Assembly (NCBI RefSeq): GCF_040869045.1
Contig: NC_090319.1
Span: forward strand, 280,151,693 to 280,215,692
DNA: 64,000 bases
Source of the DNA: Eurosta solidaginis
Lineage: Eukaryota > Arthropoda > Insecta > Diptera > Tephritidae
Reading direction: 5' to 3'
Positions 10,881 through 23,604 of this stretch are shown here, piece by piece (within the stretch, counting starts at the first letter, position 1; each line of letters begins with the position of its first letter). The position numbers were made by a program, and so were the translations under genes. The notes beneath the pieces were generated by a model, which worked only from the letters and a program-made list of their open reading frames with translations, was not told the origin of the DNA and searched no databases.

Positions 10881-13234
10881 AACAAGTAAGGAAGGTTAAG
10901 TTCGGGTGTAACCGAACATTATATACTCAGTTGAGAGCTATGGACACAAAATAAGGGAAAATAACCATGCAGGAAAATGAACCGAGGGTAACCCTGGAAT
11001 GTGTTTGTATGACATGTGTATCAAATGAAAGGTATTAAAGAGTATTTTATGAGGGAATGGGCCTTAGTTCTATAGGTGGACGCCTTTTCGAGATATCGCC
11101 ATAAAGGTGGACCAGGGGTGACTCTAGAATTTGTTTGTACTATATGGGTATCAAATGAAAGGTGTTAATGAGTATTTTAAAAGGGAGTGGGCCTTAGTTC
11201 TATATGTGGACGCCTTTTCGAGATATCGCCATAAAGGTGGACCAGGGGTGCCTCTAGAATTTGTTTGTACAATATGGGTATCAAACTGAAGGTGTTAATG
11301 AGTATTTCAAAAGGGCGTGGGGCTTGAGTTGAGAGCTATGGACACAAAATAAGGGAAAATAACCATGCAGGAAAATGAACCGAGGGTAACCCTGGAATGT
11401 GTTTGTATGACATGTGTATCAAATGAAAGGTATTAAAGAGTATTTTATGAGGGAATGGGCCTTAGTTCTATAGGTGGACGCCTTTTCGAGATATCGCTAT
11501 AAAGGTGGACCAGGGGTGACTCTAGAATTTGTTTGTACTATATGGGTATCAAATGAAAGGTGTTAATGAGTATTTTAAAAGGGAGTGGGCCTTAGTTCTA
11601 TATGTGGACGCCTTTTCGAGATATCGCCACAAAGGTGGACCAGGGGTGCCTCTAGAATTTGTTTGTACAATATGGGTATCAAACGGAAGGTGTTAATGAG
11701 TATTTAAAAAGAGCGTGGGGCTTAGTTTTACAGGTGGAGGCCTTTGCGAGATATCGCCATAAAGGTGGACCAGGGATGACTCTAGAATATGCTTGTACGA
11801 TATGGGTATCAAACGAAAGGTGTTAATGAATATTTTAAAAGGGCGTGGGGCTTAGTTCTATAGGTGGACGCTTTTTCGAGATATCGCCATAGAGGTGGAC
11901 CAGGGTTGACTCTAGAATACGTTTGTACATTATGGGTATCAAATTAAAGGTATTAATGAGGGTTGTAAAAAGGGGTGGTGGTAGTTGTATATGTGAAGTC
12001 GTTTTCGAGATATCGACCAAAATGTGGACCAGGGTGACCCGGAACATCATCTGTTGGATACCGCTAATTTATTTATATATATAATACCACGAATAGTATT
12101 CCTGCCAAGATTTCAAGGGTTTTTTTGTTTCGCCCTGCAGAACTTTTTCATTTTATTCTACTTAATATGGTAGGTGTCACACCCATTTTACAAAGTTTTT
12201 TTCTAAAGTTATAGTTTGCATCAATAAACCCATCCAATTACCATGTTTCATCCCTTTTTTCGTATTTGGTATAGAATTATGGCATATATCGATTTTTGCT
12301 CAAGTTATCGTGATAATGGCCGAGCGGAAGGACAGACGGTCGACTGTGTATAGAAACTGGGTGTGGCTTCAACCGATTTCGCCCTTTTTCACAGAAATGA
12401 GTTATCGTCCCAGAATCTAAGCCCCTACCAAAATTTCACAAGGATCGGTAAATGTTTGTTCGACTTATGGCATTAAAAGTGTCCTAGAAAAATTAAATGA
12501 AAAAGGGCGGAGCCACGTCCATTTTGAAATTTTCTTTCATTTTTGCAGTTTGTTGTACCATATCATTACTGGAGTTGAATGTTGACATAATTTACTTATA
12601 TACTGTAAAGATATTAAATTTTTTGTTAACATTTGACTTTAAAAAAGACTTTTTTTTTTTAAGTGGGCGTGATCGTTCTCCGATTTTGCCAATTTTTATT
12701 TAGCATACATATAGTAAAAGGGGTAACGTTCCTGCCAAATTTCATCATGAAATCTTCAACGACTGCCAAATTGCAGCTTGCAAAACTTTTAAATTACCTT
12801 CCTTTAAAAGTGGGCGGTGCCACGCCCGTTGTCCAAAATTTTACTAATTTTCTATTTTGCGTCATAAGATCAACGCACCCACCAAGTTTCATCGCTTTAT
12901 CCGTATTTGGTAATGATTTAACGCACTTTTTCGGGTTTTCGAAATTTTCGATATCGAAAAAGTGGGCGTGGTTATGGTCCGATTTCGTTCATTTTAAATA
13001 GCGATCTGAGATGAGTGCCCAGGAACCTACACACCAAATTTCATCAAGCTACCTCAAAATTTACTCAAGTTATCGTGTTAACGAACGGACGGACGGACGG
13101 ACATGGCTCAATCAAATTTTTTTTCGACCCTGATGATTTTGATATATCTATCTCGATTCCTTTATACCTGTACAACCAACCCTTATTCAATCAAATTTAA
13201 TATACTGTGAGCTCTGCTCAACTGAGTATATAAA
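10881..13234 (-). mobile_element. DINE-1/Helentron-like element, copy C (antisense)
   Basis: About 2.35 kb, reverse orientation. It begins AACAAGTAAGGAAGG with the 3' stem-loop at 10900-10917 and ends with GCTCTGCTCAACTGAGTATA at the element 5' end. A GGAC microsatellite sits at about 13083-13101. It holds roughly eight ~127-bp units and a 408-bp internal tandem duplication that includes the subterminal repeat. Confidence 0.75.
10931..11746. repeat. 408-bp tandem duplication within copy C
   Basis: Positions 10931-11338 and 11339-11746 are near-identical direct repeats, each starting TTGAGAGCTATGGACACAAA. The unit spans the subterminal repeat plus three ~127-bp units. High identity points to a recent unequal exchange or replication slip. 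Confidence 0.85.
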
Positions 13235-13386
13235 GAGCAAAATGGTTAATTTTATACTATGGTTTGTTCACCCACGATGACCGCAGAAGAGCTCACCCAT
13301 TTTTTTGTCTACCCCAGGCGTGGAAAAAAATTATCAGTAGTAAATTTTTTAGCTGCGTGAAAAGTAGACTTCTTGAGATAATATAA

Positions 13387-14971
13387 CACTGAAAAACATG
13401 GTGCTAGTAAAGTCAACAAATCAGTTCTGTTGTTCTTGACTTAACGGAGATTCGGTGAAATTGATCGAATTATGGTTAATTCGACCGAGTTCTTTGTCAA
13501 GCGAACAAATTAGTTTAGTCATTTCAACAGAAGAGAAATTGCCGCTCGTAAGTTAACAAAATTTTGTGAAATTTTACAGATTCCTAATCAATCTAACTGA
13601 TTTTTATGTTGACACAACTGATCTTACAGGTCATTTCAACGGCGATCAACTGTCAATACATGAGCAAATTTCAAAGAGAATTTTACGCTCACTGCGCTCT
13701 CTACTTTGTACTTATGACGATGGTGCCACTTGTTAAAAAAAGTACCAAAATAAGAAAACCGTCAAATCGAAAAACACACAAAATGGGAAAACAATAAAAA
13801 ACTGGTTTTTCAGTTATCAATACGAAACGAAAAAAGCCTTTTTTGAATTTACTGTGCAAAAATTATGAGATACCGGGACACCAATTTATCGGGTACAATT
13901 TTGCAACTTCTCGTCCAAGCGAAATGCAAAATTGCGCCGTCTTGTTGCAAAAGTTTTGCTTGAATGAACAGGATTTTTCCAAAGTTAGTAACATTTTGTT
14001 CAAGTTTTTACGATTTTTCACTCACTCGAGCGAATTTAATAAGATAATAAAAAACATCATTTTTTAATGTTGATGTTTCCGACAACATAAAAGTTTGAGT
14101 TGTTTTGGAATCGTTTCAACTTAAAGTGTTACTAAAATTAAACTTGCCGAATTACATGTAAAGTTACTCCAGTGGTGAATTGCCTTCTAGCGATTTGATT
14201 CTTCACTTTTCTATAACTTACAAGTTCTCTTTTTAAAATGTTACGTCAAACATTTATACTACACGTTTTGTTCGAAACAGTCAAGTGTGGCAAATACATG
14301 CGAGAGAAGAAATTGAGAAAGAGCTGAGCTGCAACTGAAAGAATTGAGAATCAGTTTTGTGACTACTATTTTCATTTCTATATTCATATGTATGTATATG
14401 TAGCAAGCATGTGTATTTATGTATTCATATATTTATGTATTTATATGGCGGCCGCCGTGGCGTGATGGTAGCGTGCTCCGCCTACCACACCGAAGACCCT
14501 GGGTTCACACCCCGGGAAAAGCAACATCAAAATTTTTGAAATAAGGTTTTTCAATTAGAAGAAAAATTTTCTAAGCGAGGTCGCCCCTCGGCAGTGTTTG
14601 GCAATCACTCCGAGTGTATTTCTATCATGAAAAGCTCTCAGTGAAAACTCATCTGCCTCGCAGATGCCGTTCGGAGTCGGCATAAAACAAGTAGGTCGCG
14701 TCCCGCCAATTTGTAAGAAAAATTAAAAATGAGCACGACACAAATTGGAGGAGAAGTTCGGCCTAAAATCTCTTCGGAGGTTATCGCGCCTCACATCTAT
14801 TTATTTACATGGCAAAATAGGTTCTTTCATACAAAGCTGTCGCAACAACTTTTTTTGTTCATTTGACTGCTAAAACGGTCAATTACGAATCAACGATTTG
14901 TGCGATCTTGTTGCGATGAATAAAAATTGACAGAAATTTCGGTTGAATTGACCGGTCTTTTTCTTTCATTG
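13387..14971. mobile_element. Family-T TIR transposon, copy 1 (with SINE inside)
   Basis: Copies of this unit occur here and at 23721-27536. Termini are inverted: CACTGAAARA..TGGTGCTAGTAAA at the left and the complement of CACTGAAAGAAA..TACTGGTAAAATCAAC at the right, about 30 bp, clearer in copy 2. The interior has no transposase, so it is a non-autonomous, MITE-like element. A SINE occupies 14451-14808. Superfamily is unknown; no convincing target duplication could be read. Frames at 13606-13797 and 13843-14067 match no family I know. Confidence 0.6.
14451..14808 (+). mobile_element. tRNA-Gly-derived SINE, copy S1
   Basis: The head reads like a glycine tRNA: a GTGATGGTAGCGTGCTCCGCC A-box/D-arm region, an anticodon-loop-like CTACCACAC, and a T-arm/B-box region GGGTTCACACCCC. 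The body contains GCAACATCAAAATTTT, AAGGTTTTTCAATTAGAAGA, TCGCCCCTCGGCAGTGTTTG and GATGCCGTTCGGAGTCGGCA, and ends in a TTTATTTA tail. Similarity of this head to tRNA-Gly(GCC) is from family knowledge and is clearer in copy S3. It is transcribed by Pol III if active and relies on a LINE for movement. Confidence 0.85.
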
Positions 14972-17195
14972 TATTTAGAAAAAACAAGTAATAAAAAATG
15001 TTTGTGAACAGGTTGCTAAGTTTTGGTTAAAAATTTGAGATTTTTAATAATCATAAACATATTGAATGTTTAATTGTCCAATACTATTTATTTTTGCCAG
15101 TACGCATTTGAAAAAGAAATAACTGCTTTAAGCGAAAATTATTGATATTTATTCCCATTTAACAGGAATGGCCTACTGGGCAAAGCTGCTGTGATTTATT
15201 TCACTACACTGTAATGCAAAGTTTATAAAATTCGCGAAGACTTAAAGTCGCAGGGGTGACTGAGAGACTAAAAAGCATACAAAATATCTACTTTTATACT
15301 GCTGCATATTCATACAATCGAAAATAATGAAAAAAAAAAATTTCTTTTCTTATTGGAAACCACCAGCTGAACGTGACTTAAAGAAAGTTATTTTGAATGC
15401 TGTCTGCTTGAACTTCTCTGCATGTGTTGCATACATAGGTCCTTACATAATCGCACTTATCTAGATACGTAAATACATATACATATGTGATTACATTTGC
15501 TGTTCTTTGTATTACTCATACAATTTTAGAAAGCCTCTCACGTTTACATGCCACTTGCGTTTGGCACTTGATTATAAAACAAATTTGATTTTCTCAATAT
15601 AAATTATATAGCCGAGATCAATCATATTTAATTAAACAATTTAATAGGTCATAATTCGTCAATAGCGTCCAAATCCATACAGTATGTGCGAAAGGACTAA
15701 GATGACGAAAATGGCGCTTGAGTTCGTGAAAAGCTGTAAAGCTGTAATGTTATATCATTGAGGGGTGATTAAATGCAATACGTAAAATGGGAATGGGAAA
15801 GGCCTTAGCTAAAGCTTAAAGAATGCAGTTAAACATAACTGATGTTATTATATATTGGATCTATTTTGGTTTCTTACATAGTTGGGGGTAGTGCACTAAA
15901 TTTTGATTGCACTACACTTTCATAAGCATTGCACTATATTGGAAAATTTTTAGTGCACACTATTTTTTATCACTATATTGATAGTGCTGCCTTTCTCCAC
16001 TATGACAAAAAAATGTTTCCCAAATTATTAAATAAAAAAATTTATTGCAGTCATTTAATTTTTTTCATTAGCTTTTAGCTGTTATAAAAACAAAAAATAT
16101 CATTATTGGAAGTTTTCAATGCCTCCACTCAGATGAATGAAGAAACATTTTTGTGCACTAAGCTGAAGCTGTAAATATTTTCACTATCGGGGCCGTATTG
16201 TAACTTGTAATTTTTTTGAAAATTACAATCAACTATGGATATGTCCCCATCTCACATATGTTATTAATCCAAATCACCATCTTAGAGCTATTGTCATTTA
16301 AGAAATAGGTTTCGTTCACAGATCGAAACAAACGATACGGGCCTAGCTTTTAAAATTTAGTGAAACAATTTTCAGCTTCACTACCACTTTAGCTGAGTGA
16401 GGCTGCTATTTTTTGCATTTCCATCAACTGGGCTTGTGCATTAATTAATCTCGGCGCTGCTGTTCTATAATAATATATGTGACCCGGCCTATGAAAAGGT
16501 GGCTTATGACTAATGCAAAAGAAAAACTACTAAGGAACTGAATGCACTGTTTATCTTTAACTGTATATGTTATATGTGAACACAAAAGGGTTTAGTTCAA
16601 ACGCTGATGAGTGGCGTTAAAACGAGATTCTACTTTATTGACGAAATTCATTTCTATTTATACAAAATTTCTTAACCTGCACATACATACTTACATTAAT
16701 GTGTACATACTAGAAGTGCATGATTTAATAATGAAAAATGGTTTGTTAGCAAATTATTGTATTGACCTATAGATTGTCAATATGATCCGCGCTTGAGCAA
16801 ATTGGTATGACGCATCAATACATTGGGCGATTTGGCAAATGCGAATGAACTCATGGTGGTTATCTGGGTCAATTAGATATGAACGTTTGTTTGTAAGTAT
16901 ATTTGTAACGTTAAGCGTGTTTGAAGTGAGGTGAATTCCACGCAATACTACATAACAGCTGTTTCTTTTTTGAGTCATAAGCCAATTTTTCATAGGCCAT
17001 AGGTCACATATACATACGTATATCATTTTGGATCCGGTTTTCGTTAAAGTTTAATTTTTCAGAGTACATTTCTAAAATCGGGTAGTTTTTCGGATTTGGG
17101 TGCTTGTTTAGAATCGGGTAATTTTTTTGTACTGGTCACATTTTTGAGCAGGGGTTCTTTTTTTAATTGTTAGCACCAAAGTTTGACATAACCAT
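14972..17195. other. No gene seen; minor inverted repeat at 15888-15965
   Basis: AT-rich DNA. A small inverted motif (TAGTGCACTAAATTTT near 15888, AAAATTTTTAGTGCAC near 15940) and a TTTCCCAAATTATTAAAT word at about 16017, shared with the fold-back family at 20.8 and 52.7 kb, are the only structures noticed. A 90-codon minus-strand frame at 16754-17026 is unrecognised. Confidence 0.4.
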
Positions 17196-17295
17196 GTCTA
17201 TATCTATTTCGAATCCTTTATACCAATTCAAAACACTGTTATCCTCTTAAAGTTATAGTACGCTTCGTACAAGTACAGCTTGGTTTATAAATTTG
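17196..17295 (-). mobile_element. Terminal relic of a Helentron-like element
   Basis: Matches the right end of the relic at 51780-51877: TCTATATCTATTTCGAATCC, a TTTATACC block and GTACAAGTACAGCTTGGTTTATA. Only the element 5' end is recognisable; the rest is lost or too diverged. Confidence 0.5.
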
Positions 17296-17974
17296 AGCAG
17301 AGTCTCTAAGTCTTATTAGGTCCCGTTGCTCAGCATAGCGACAAGATCCACACAATATCAAAAAATTTCTCGATTTCATAAAATCTTGATAAAAAGAAAT
17401 TTAACTGGCCGATTGGGTTTCGATTCAAGTTTTATCGCTTTTTACATCTCGAAACGATTTGGTTCATATTGGTTTGCAGGTCTGATAAACATCGTAATAT
17501 GTTAGCTTGCAGATTACTGTGTCATGTTTACTAAACAAAATATTATTAATTCATATTATCAATTATCCTGCTCATACTTATAATTTTTTAGAACTTTAAT
17601 AAATCAAAATAGTATATACCTAAATTCACAAATATAACTGAACTTGGTATTTCACTGATTTTTTCAAGAGGCTTATAAGTCAACATTTCAAACGTTTCCA
17701 AAAACTAATAAATTTAAAATCTTTTTTTTTAGTTTAATCTATTCTAAATATAAAAATCCAAATAAACTTAAATCTACCTTATAGCCTATTGAAATTCAGT
17801 CTGACGAAATCTGGCTATTGGGCCGTTTTAAAATTGTGTAGATTTTTTTTTGTGAGCATCATCAGTTGTCTGCTATATATAGTATATGGTCATGTATTTT
17901 ATTAATGAAGAAGTTCCGCAATTTTAACACTAATTTACCACAGTTTCATTAAGCTTTTAAACCAAAAGATTCGT

Positions 17975-18532
17975 TCACTTGGGAACCAGCATTAACATGA
18001 ACAATAAGATCAGTTCTGAAACCAGTGAAGAATCGCTCTTGCCAATAAATACAACTGGACTAGGTAAGTATTTGAAAAGTAAAGACCTCTCTCGACAAAC
18101 AAAAATCATGCTCTACGAGGCACTTAATGTACCAATGCTTATATATGGTGTAGAAGCATGGACTATGACAACATCAGATGAAGTGCTCTGGGAGTGTTCG
18201 AGAGAAAAGTTGGCGACGTCGAGTACCGAAGAGTATTTAATGATGAGCTGTACGAGCCTTATGCAGACAGCAACATAGTCTAGTGAATTAAAACGCAGCA
18301 GCTACACTGGTTAGGTCATGTTTTAAGAAAGTGTTTTTTTGTTATCGTAACCTGCTTATAGGAGGAAAGAAAGAGAGCGGCCCCACTTCGCTGGAATGAC
18401 CAGCTGGAAAACGCTTTAAATTCCCGTGGTGTGACCAATTGGTGTCAGTTAAACCAGAGAAGAAGGGACGGACGCGCCTTGTTAGACAGCCATAACCGTT
18501 TAAACGGTTAAGCGCCATGTTAAGTAAGTAAG
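17975..18532 (+). pseudogene. LINE reverse-transcriptase C-terminal relic
   Basis: Conceptual translation in shifting frames gives INMNNKISSETSEES, SRQTKIMLYEALNVPMLIYG, VEAWTMTTSDE and later GVTNWCQLNQRRRDGRALL. The order matches the region after the RT catalytic core in insect LINEs (LYG.EAWT, then a W.DQLE...GVTNW tail). At least two frameshifts and a stop break it. It ends in CCATGTTAAGTAAGTAAGT, a short AAGT tail. A related relic lies at 31196-32700. The RT active site is absent, so the copy is dead. Clade is not assigned (RTE-like is possible). Confidence 0.7.
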
Positions 18533-18544
18533 TGTCAGAGTGCA

Positions 18545-19800
18545 GCAGCGTTTGAAGCTATTTAAATATATGAAAATAAAAATTGATTCCCGCCTAGTAA
18601 AGCTAATAGCGAGCACTCTGTCGTAAGCCTAAATTGGCTATATATACGAACTTGGGTATTTTAGTTGCATTTAACTTGCGTTTAGAATGTATGTATGTAA
18701 ATAGGCGTGCGTGGACATCAGTTTATTCAGAATTACACAAACATATATTTAAAATAGAATATAAATGAGCACCCAGTTGACGTGTGTTAACAGAAATCAG
18801 CGTAATTGTTATTGACATGTTTTTTGTTAGGGTAAAATATTAGTCTATGGATGTATGAATGTACATATACATGCTCTCAATGGGCCACTCGATGATTTTC
18901 CATTTAAATGCTTACACGTGCATACAAATTAGGTGTTTTTATAGAAACATAATTACATACAAACCGTTATGTATGTAAAATTATGCAAATGATTGATTCA
19001 AATAAGCAACGATAAATAATAGAAATGTAATAAAAATACATTGTTGACAAGTACATATAATAATGTAGTTATGTATGTAGTTATGTATGTTAATATAAAA
19101 TACTGATCTGATTTAGGTGGAAGGAGAGATTTCTATTAAGATGGTACATTAGCTATTGACGTATAAACATTTGTATACAGTTACACACAAATTATGTGAT
19201 ACAATCCATGAAACGCGAAAAATTTAGACGCTTATGGAATCAATCATTTAAGGCAGAGCCCAGAGTTTACGAGCGGGGTTAATCCAAAATAGGCAATCAG
19301 TTTGATTAAATTGCATTGTAAGTCTTGATATTGAAAAAACTCATAAAATGTGGCTTTAAAATTCCGTGGTGATTTCCTTCTAAAATTCTCTTCATTCTGA
19401 TACCAAATGGCAGCAACTTGTGTACCGATGAGGCAACTTGACACCGACCATCTTTCCTTTTTGCTTTCTCGACTAACTATCGACAAAAAAAGCAATCAGT
19501 GCCTTTCGCCCACACATTCTCTTCAAACTCGTCAGGGAATTTCCAATTCCTCGAAGAAATTAAGAAAAAACCACAACAAATTTATATGTATCGAATGCTG
19601 AGTAGAAATCACTGTATTTCGGTTGCTGTTTCGAGAACTCCCTATCTCAGAACGTTCGCCATAGCTACGCAGTTGTCTGAAAATTTTTCTATCTTCTATT
19701 CCAATTCAAAAAGTCATTTTTCAATTATAGAAAAATAAAAAAAAAAAAATATATATATATATATATCATAAAAATTATTGTGCTGCCCTCGAATTGTTCG
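18545..19800. other. No gene seen
   Basis: AT-rich DNA with many TATGTA words and an (AT)n run at about 19748-19766. Frames at 19244-19738 overlap on both strands and have no recognisable domain. Confidence 0.4.
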
Positions 19801-19827
19801 AGCTCGAATTCGTACCTTGAATCCTTT

Positions 19828-20076
19828 CATTGTGAATCAAGCTAATAAGTGTGATATCTTCTGCATAGACGTCAAAATTCCAAAGTTATTGGATCACCTG
19901 ATTTGTGGTTGACTATCGCTGTCTCATTCTGTATCTCTTTCTATCACCCGCTGAAGATAGCCGGCCCTATGCGCCGCCATATTGCACACCTTGTCAAAAC
20001 GCTAAAAAGTAGCCATATTGAACCTCCTGTCATGCAGTTGACAGATAAGATATCACACTTAGTTTGATTCACAATG
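19828..20076. mobile_element. hAT-type MITE with 8-bp target duplication
   Basis: Starts CATTGTGAATCAAGCTAA and ends TTAGTTTGATTCACAATG, inverted termini that extend through AGTGTGATATCTT to about 32 bp with a two-base indel. It is flanked by perfect direct repeats AATCCTTT at 19820-19827 and 20077-20084. An 8-bp duplication plus a CANNG-type terminus is the signature of hAT elements. At 249 bp it has no coding capacity and depends on a transposase elsewhere. Confidence 0.88.
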
Positions 20077-20153
20077 AATCCTTTATCAGTAGGGCGATAA
20101 AAACAAAAACATTTTCATTTATCATTGTTTACTATATGTATGTTTTGGTAGCT

Positions 20154-20273
20154 TTAATTCAGGTTATGTAGCGAACTAAGTAGAAGACAGTTAAAGATGG
20201 CAGTCAAATGGAGTGGAACGAAGAACCGAAGGAAGAGCTGAGTTGCATTGCAATATATACAGATAAATGTAGG
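20154..20273. other. Unassigned interval before the antisense SINE
   Basis: No gene is supported; an open frame crossing into the SINE on the minus strand is incidental. It supplies the left SINE target duplication at 20274-20290. Confidence 0.4.
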
Positions 20274-20290
20274 AAAAATAACTAAATAAT

Positions 20291-20652
20291 AAAAAAATAA
20301 AATAAATGTAAGGCGCGATAACCGCCAAAGAGATCTAAGGCCGAGCTTCTCTTTCAATTTGCGTCGTGCTCCTCTTGATTTTCCCTACAAATTGGCCGGA
20401 CGGGACCTACATGTTTTATTCCGACTCCGAACGGCATCTGCAAGGAAGACGAGTTTTCACTGAGAACTTTTCATGACAGAAATACACCCGGAGCGCTTGC
20501 CAAACACTGCCGAGGGGCGACCCCGCTTAGAAAAATTTTCTTCTAATTGAAAAACCTTATTTCTAAAATTTTTATGTTGCTTTTGCCCGGGGTGTGAACC
20601 CAGGGCATACGGTGTGGTAGGCGGAGCACGCTACCATCACACCACGGTGGCC
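20291..20652 (-). mobile_element. tRNA-Gly-derived SINE, copy S2, perfect 17-bp target duplication
   Basis: Antisense copy of the SINE at 14451-14808. The AATAAA-rich tail is on the left, and the tRNA-like head on the right contains the complement of GTGATGGTAGCGTGCTCCGCC. Direct repeats AAAAATAACTAAATAAT flank it exactly at 20274-20290 and 20653-20669. The intact duplication shows insertion by target-primed reverse transcription and suggests a comparatively recent event. Confidence 0.93.
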
Positions 20653-20756
20653 AAAAATAACTAAATAATTGAATATAAGCAAACATTTTCTCTTAATTAC
20701 TGGAAATAAGGTGCACCAAATGCAATATGTTCAAAAATTATTATAGTTTATTTCAT

Positions 20757-21010
20757 AATTTGGGAGAAATTTAAACAACGTGACATCAGGAGGGACAGGG
20801 CGACAGCTGTTTCAATTATACCTTGTAAATCTCTTAAAAGCGTTTTCTCCCGGGAGTGGAATCGTTTAAATTTTTACCAAATTATTAAATAAATTATAAA
20901 TTAAAAAAAATAAAACATTTTCTTCAAATAAATGTTTTTATGCATTTAAAAAAGCAATAAGGGTAATCACCGCTTAAAAACTCATATGATAGTTTGTCTG
21001 TTTAAAAATT
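20757..21010. mobile_element. Relic of the composite fold-back family
   Basis: Shares two blocks with 52.7-53.2 kb. The first is GACATCAGGAGGGACAGGGC through GTAAATCTCTT..CTCCCGGGAGTGG, antisense here. The second is CCAAATTATTAAATAAATTA followed by CTTCAAATAAATGTTTTTAT. The first block is bracketed by inverted GGGAGAAATTTAAAC/GTTTAAATTTTTACC. Confidence 0.65.
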
Positions 21011-21220
21011 TAACTTGAATTTATTTTGAGCGATCAGCCGTTAGTTTGCGCTACTTGTTAAGTTTTATAATGTCATTTATTTTCTTTTTCTTGCCGAAAA
21101 TTGTTTTTTGACTTTCCGATAAGGTTTCGTTAGTATTTCAAATTTGAAATCCAAACAAAATTAAACTTGCCTTGCGTACGGAGGTTAAACGAAAAGAGCT
21201 AAAATAAAAAAAGACACATT

Positions 21221-23604
21221 TTTTATACTCAGTTGAGCAGAGTTCACAGAGTATATTAATTATTATTGATTGGATAACGGTTGGTTGTACAGGTATAAAG
21301 GAATCGAGATAGATATATCAAAATCATCAGTGTCGATAAAAAATTTGATTGAGCCATGTCCGTCCGTCCGTTAACACGATAGCTTGAGTAAATTTTGAGG
21401 TATCTTGATGAAATTTGGTGTGTAGGTTCTCATCTCAGATCGCTATTTAAAATTACCGATATTGGACTATAACCACGCCCACTTTTTCGATATCGAAAAT
21501 TTCGAAAAAATCGAAAAAGTGCGAGAATTCATTATCAAATACGGATAAAGCAATGAAACTTGGTAGATGAGTTGAACGTATGACGCAGAATAGAAAATTA
21601 GTATATATATAGACTTCCATATATCAAAATCATCAGTATCGAAAAAAAATTTGATTGAGCCATGTCCGTCCGTCCGTCCGTCTGTCCGTTAACACGATAA
21701 CTTGAGTAAATTTTGAGGTATTTTGATGAAATTTGGTATGTAGGTTCCTGGGCACTCATCTCAGATCGCTATTTAAAACGAACCAAATCGGACCATAACC
21801 ACGCCCACTTTTTCGATATCGAAAATTTCGAAAAACCGAAAAAGTTCGATAATTCATTACCAAAGGCGGGTAAAGCAATGAAACTTGGTAGATGAGTTGA
21901 ACTTATGACGCAGAATAGAAAATTAGTAAAATTTTGGACAATGGGCGTGGCACCGCCCACTTTTAAAGGAAGTTAATTTAAAAGTTTTGCAAGCTTTAAT
22001 TTGGCAGTCGTTGTTGATATCATTATGAAATTTGGCAGGAACATTACACCTATTAATATATGTGTGCTTAATAAAAATTAGCAAAATCGGATGACGAACA
22101 CGCCCACTTTAAAAAAAAATTTAAGTCAAATTTTAACAAAAAATTGAATATTTTTACAGTATATAAGTAAATTATGTCAACATTCAATTCCAGTAATGAT
22201 ATGGTGTAACAAAACACAAAAATAATAGAAAATTTCAAAATGGGCGTGGCTTCACCCTTTTTCATTTAATTTGTCTAAAATACTTTTAATGCCATAAGTC
22301 GAACAAACATTTATCAATCCTTGTGAAATTTGGTAGGGGCTTTAAGATTCTAGGACAATAACTGTTTTGTGTGAAAAAGGGCGAAATCGGTTGAATTCAC
22401 GCCCAGTTTTTATACACAGTCGCCCTCTGTCCTTCCGCTTGGCCGTTAACATGATAACTTCAGCAAAAATCGATATATCTTTAGTAAACTCAGTTCACGT
22501 ACTTATCTGAACTCACATTGTATTGGTATAAAAAATGGCCGAAATCCGACTATAACCACGCACACTTTTTCGATATCGAAAATTACGAAAAATAAAAAAA
22601 AAACCATAATTCTACCCCAAATACGAAAAAAGGGATGAAACATGGTAATTTTATTGGTTTATTGACGCAAAATATAACTTTAAAAAACTTTGTAAAATGG
22701 GTGTGACACCTACCATATTAAGTAGAAGAAAATGAAAAAGTTCTGCAGAGCGAAATCAAAAGCCCTTGGAAACGGCAGGAATACTGTTCGTGGTATTACA
22801 TATATAAATAAATTAGCGGTACCCGACAGATGATGTTCTGGGTCACCCTGGTCCACATTTTGGTCGATATCTCGAAAACTCGTTCATATATACAACTACC
22901 ACCACTCCTTTTTACAACCCTCATTAATACCTTTAATTTGATACCCATGTTGTACAAACGCATTCTAGAGTCAACCCTGGTCCACTTTATGGCAATATCT
23001 CGAAAAGGCGTGCACCTATAGAACTAAGGACCTCTCCCTTTTAAAATACTCATTAACACCTTTCGTTTGATACCCGTATATATCGTACAAACAAATTCGA
23101 GAGTCACCCCTGGTCCACCTTTATGGCGATATCTCGAATAGGCATCCACATATAGAACTAAGGCCTACTCCCTTTTAAAATACTCTTTAATACCTTTCGT
23201 TTGATACCCATATTGTACAAACTCATTCCGGAGTCACCCCTGGTCCACCTTTATGGCGATATCTCGAGAAGGCGTCCACCTATAGAACTAAGGTCCACGC
23301 CCTTTTAAAGTACCCATTATCACCTTTTATTTGATACCCATATCGTACAAACAAATTCTAAAGTCGCCCCTGGTCCGCCTTTATGTCGATATCCCTAAAT
23401 GGCGTCCACCTATAGAACTATGGCCCACTCCCTCTTAAAATACTCTTTAATACCTTCCATTTGATACCCATGTCATACAGACACATTCCCGGGTTACCCT
23501 AGGTTCATTTTCCTACATGGTGATTTTCCCTTATTTTGTCTCCATAGCGCTCAGCTGAGTATGTAATGTTCGGTTACACCCGAACTTAGCCTTCCTTACT
23601 TGTT
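21221..23604 (+). mobile_element. DINE-1/Helentron-like element, copy D
   Basis: About 2.4 kb. It begins TTTTATACTCAGTTGAGCAG and ends with the stem-loop at 23568-23585 and CTTACTTGTT. The 5' third is duplicated in tandem: about 21300-21600 and 21604-21925 both carry a GTCC microsatellite, the GAAATTTGGT block and a GACGCAGAATAGAAAATTAG boundary. About five ~127-bp units lie at 22940-23500. No coding capacity. Confidence 0.75.

Noticed and set aside
14451..14530. A functional tRNA-Gly gene
   Set aside because: The head is diverged in the acceptor arm, continues into a common SINE body and is repeated at three loci.
16600..16630. Second hammerhead motif (CTGATGA near 16600)
   Set aside because: No GAAA box and no pairing stem II follow.
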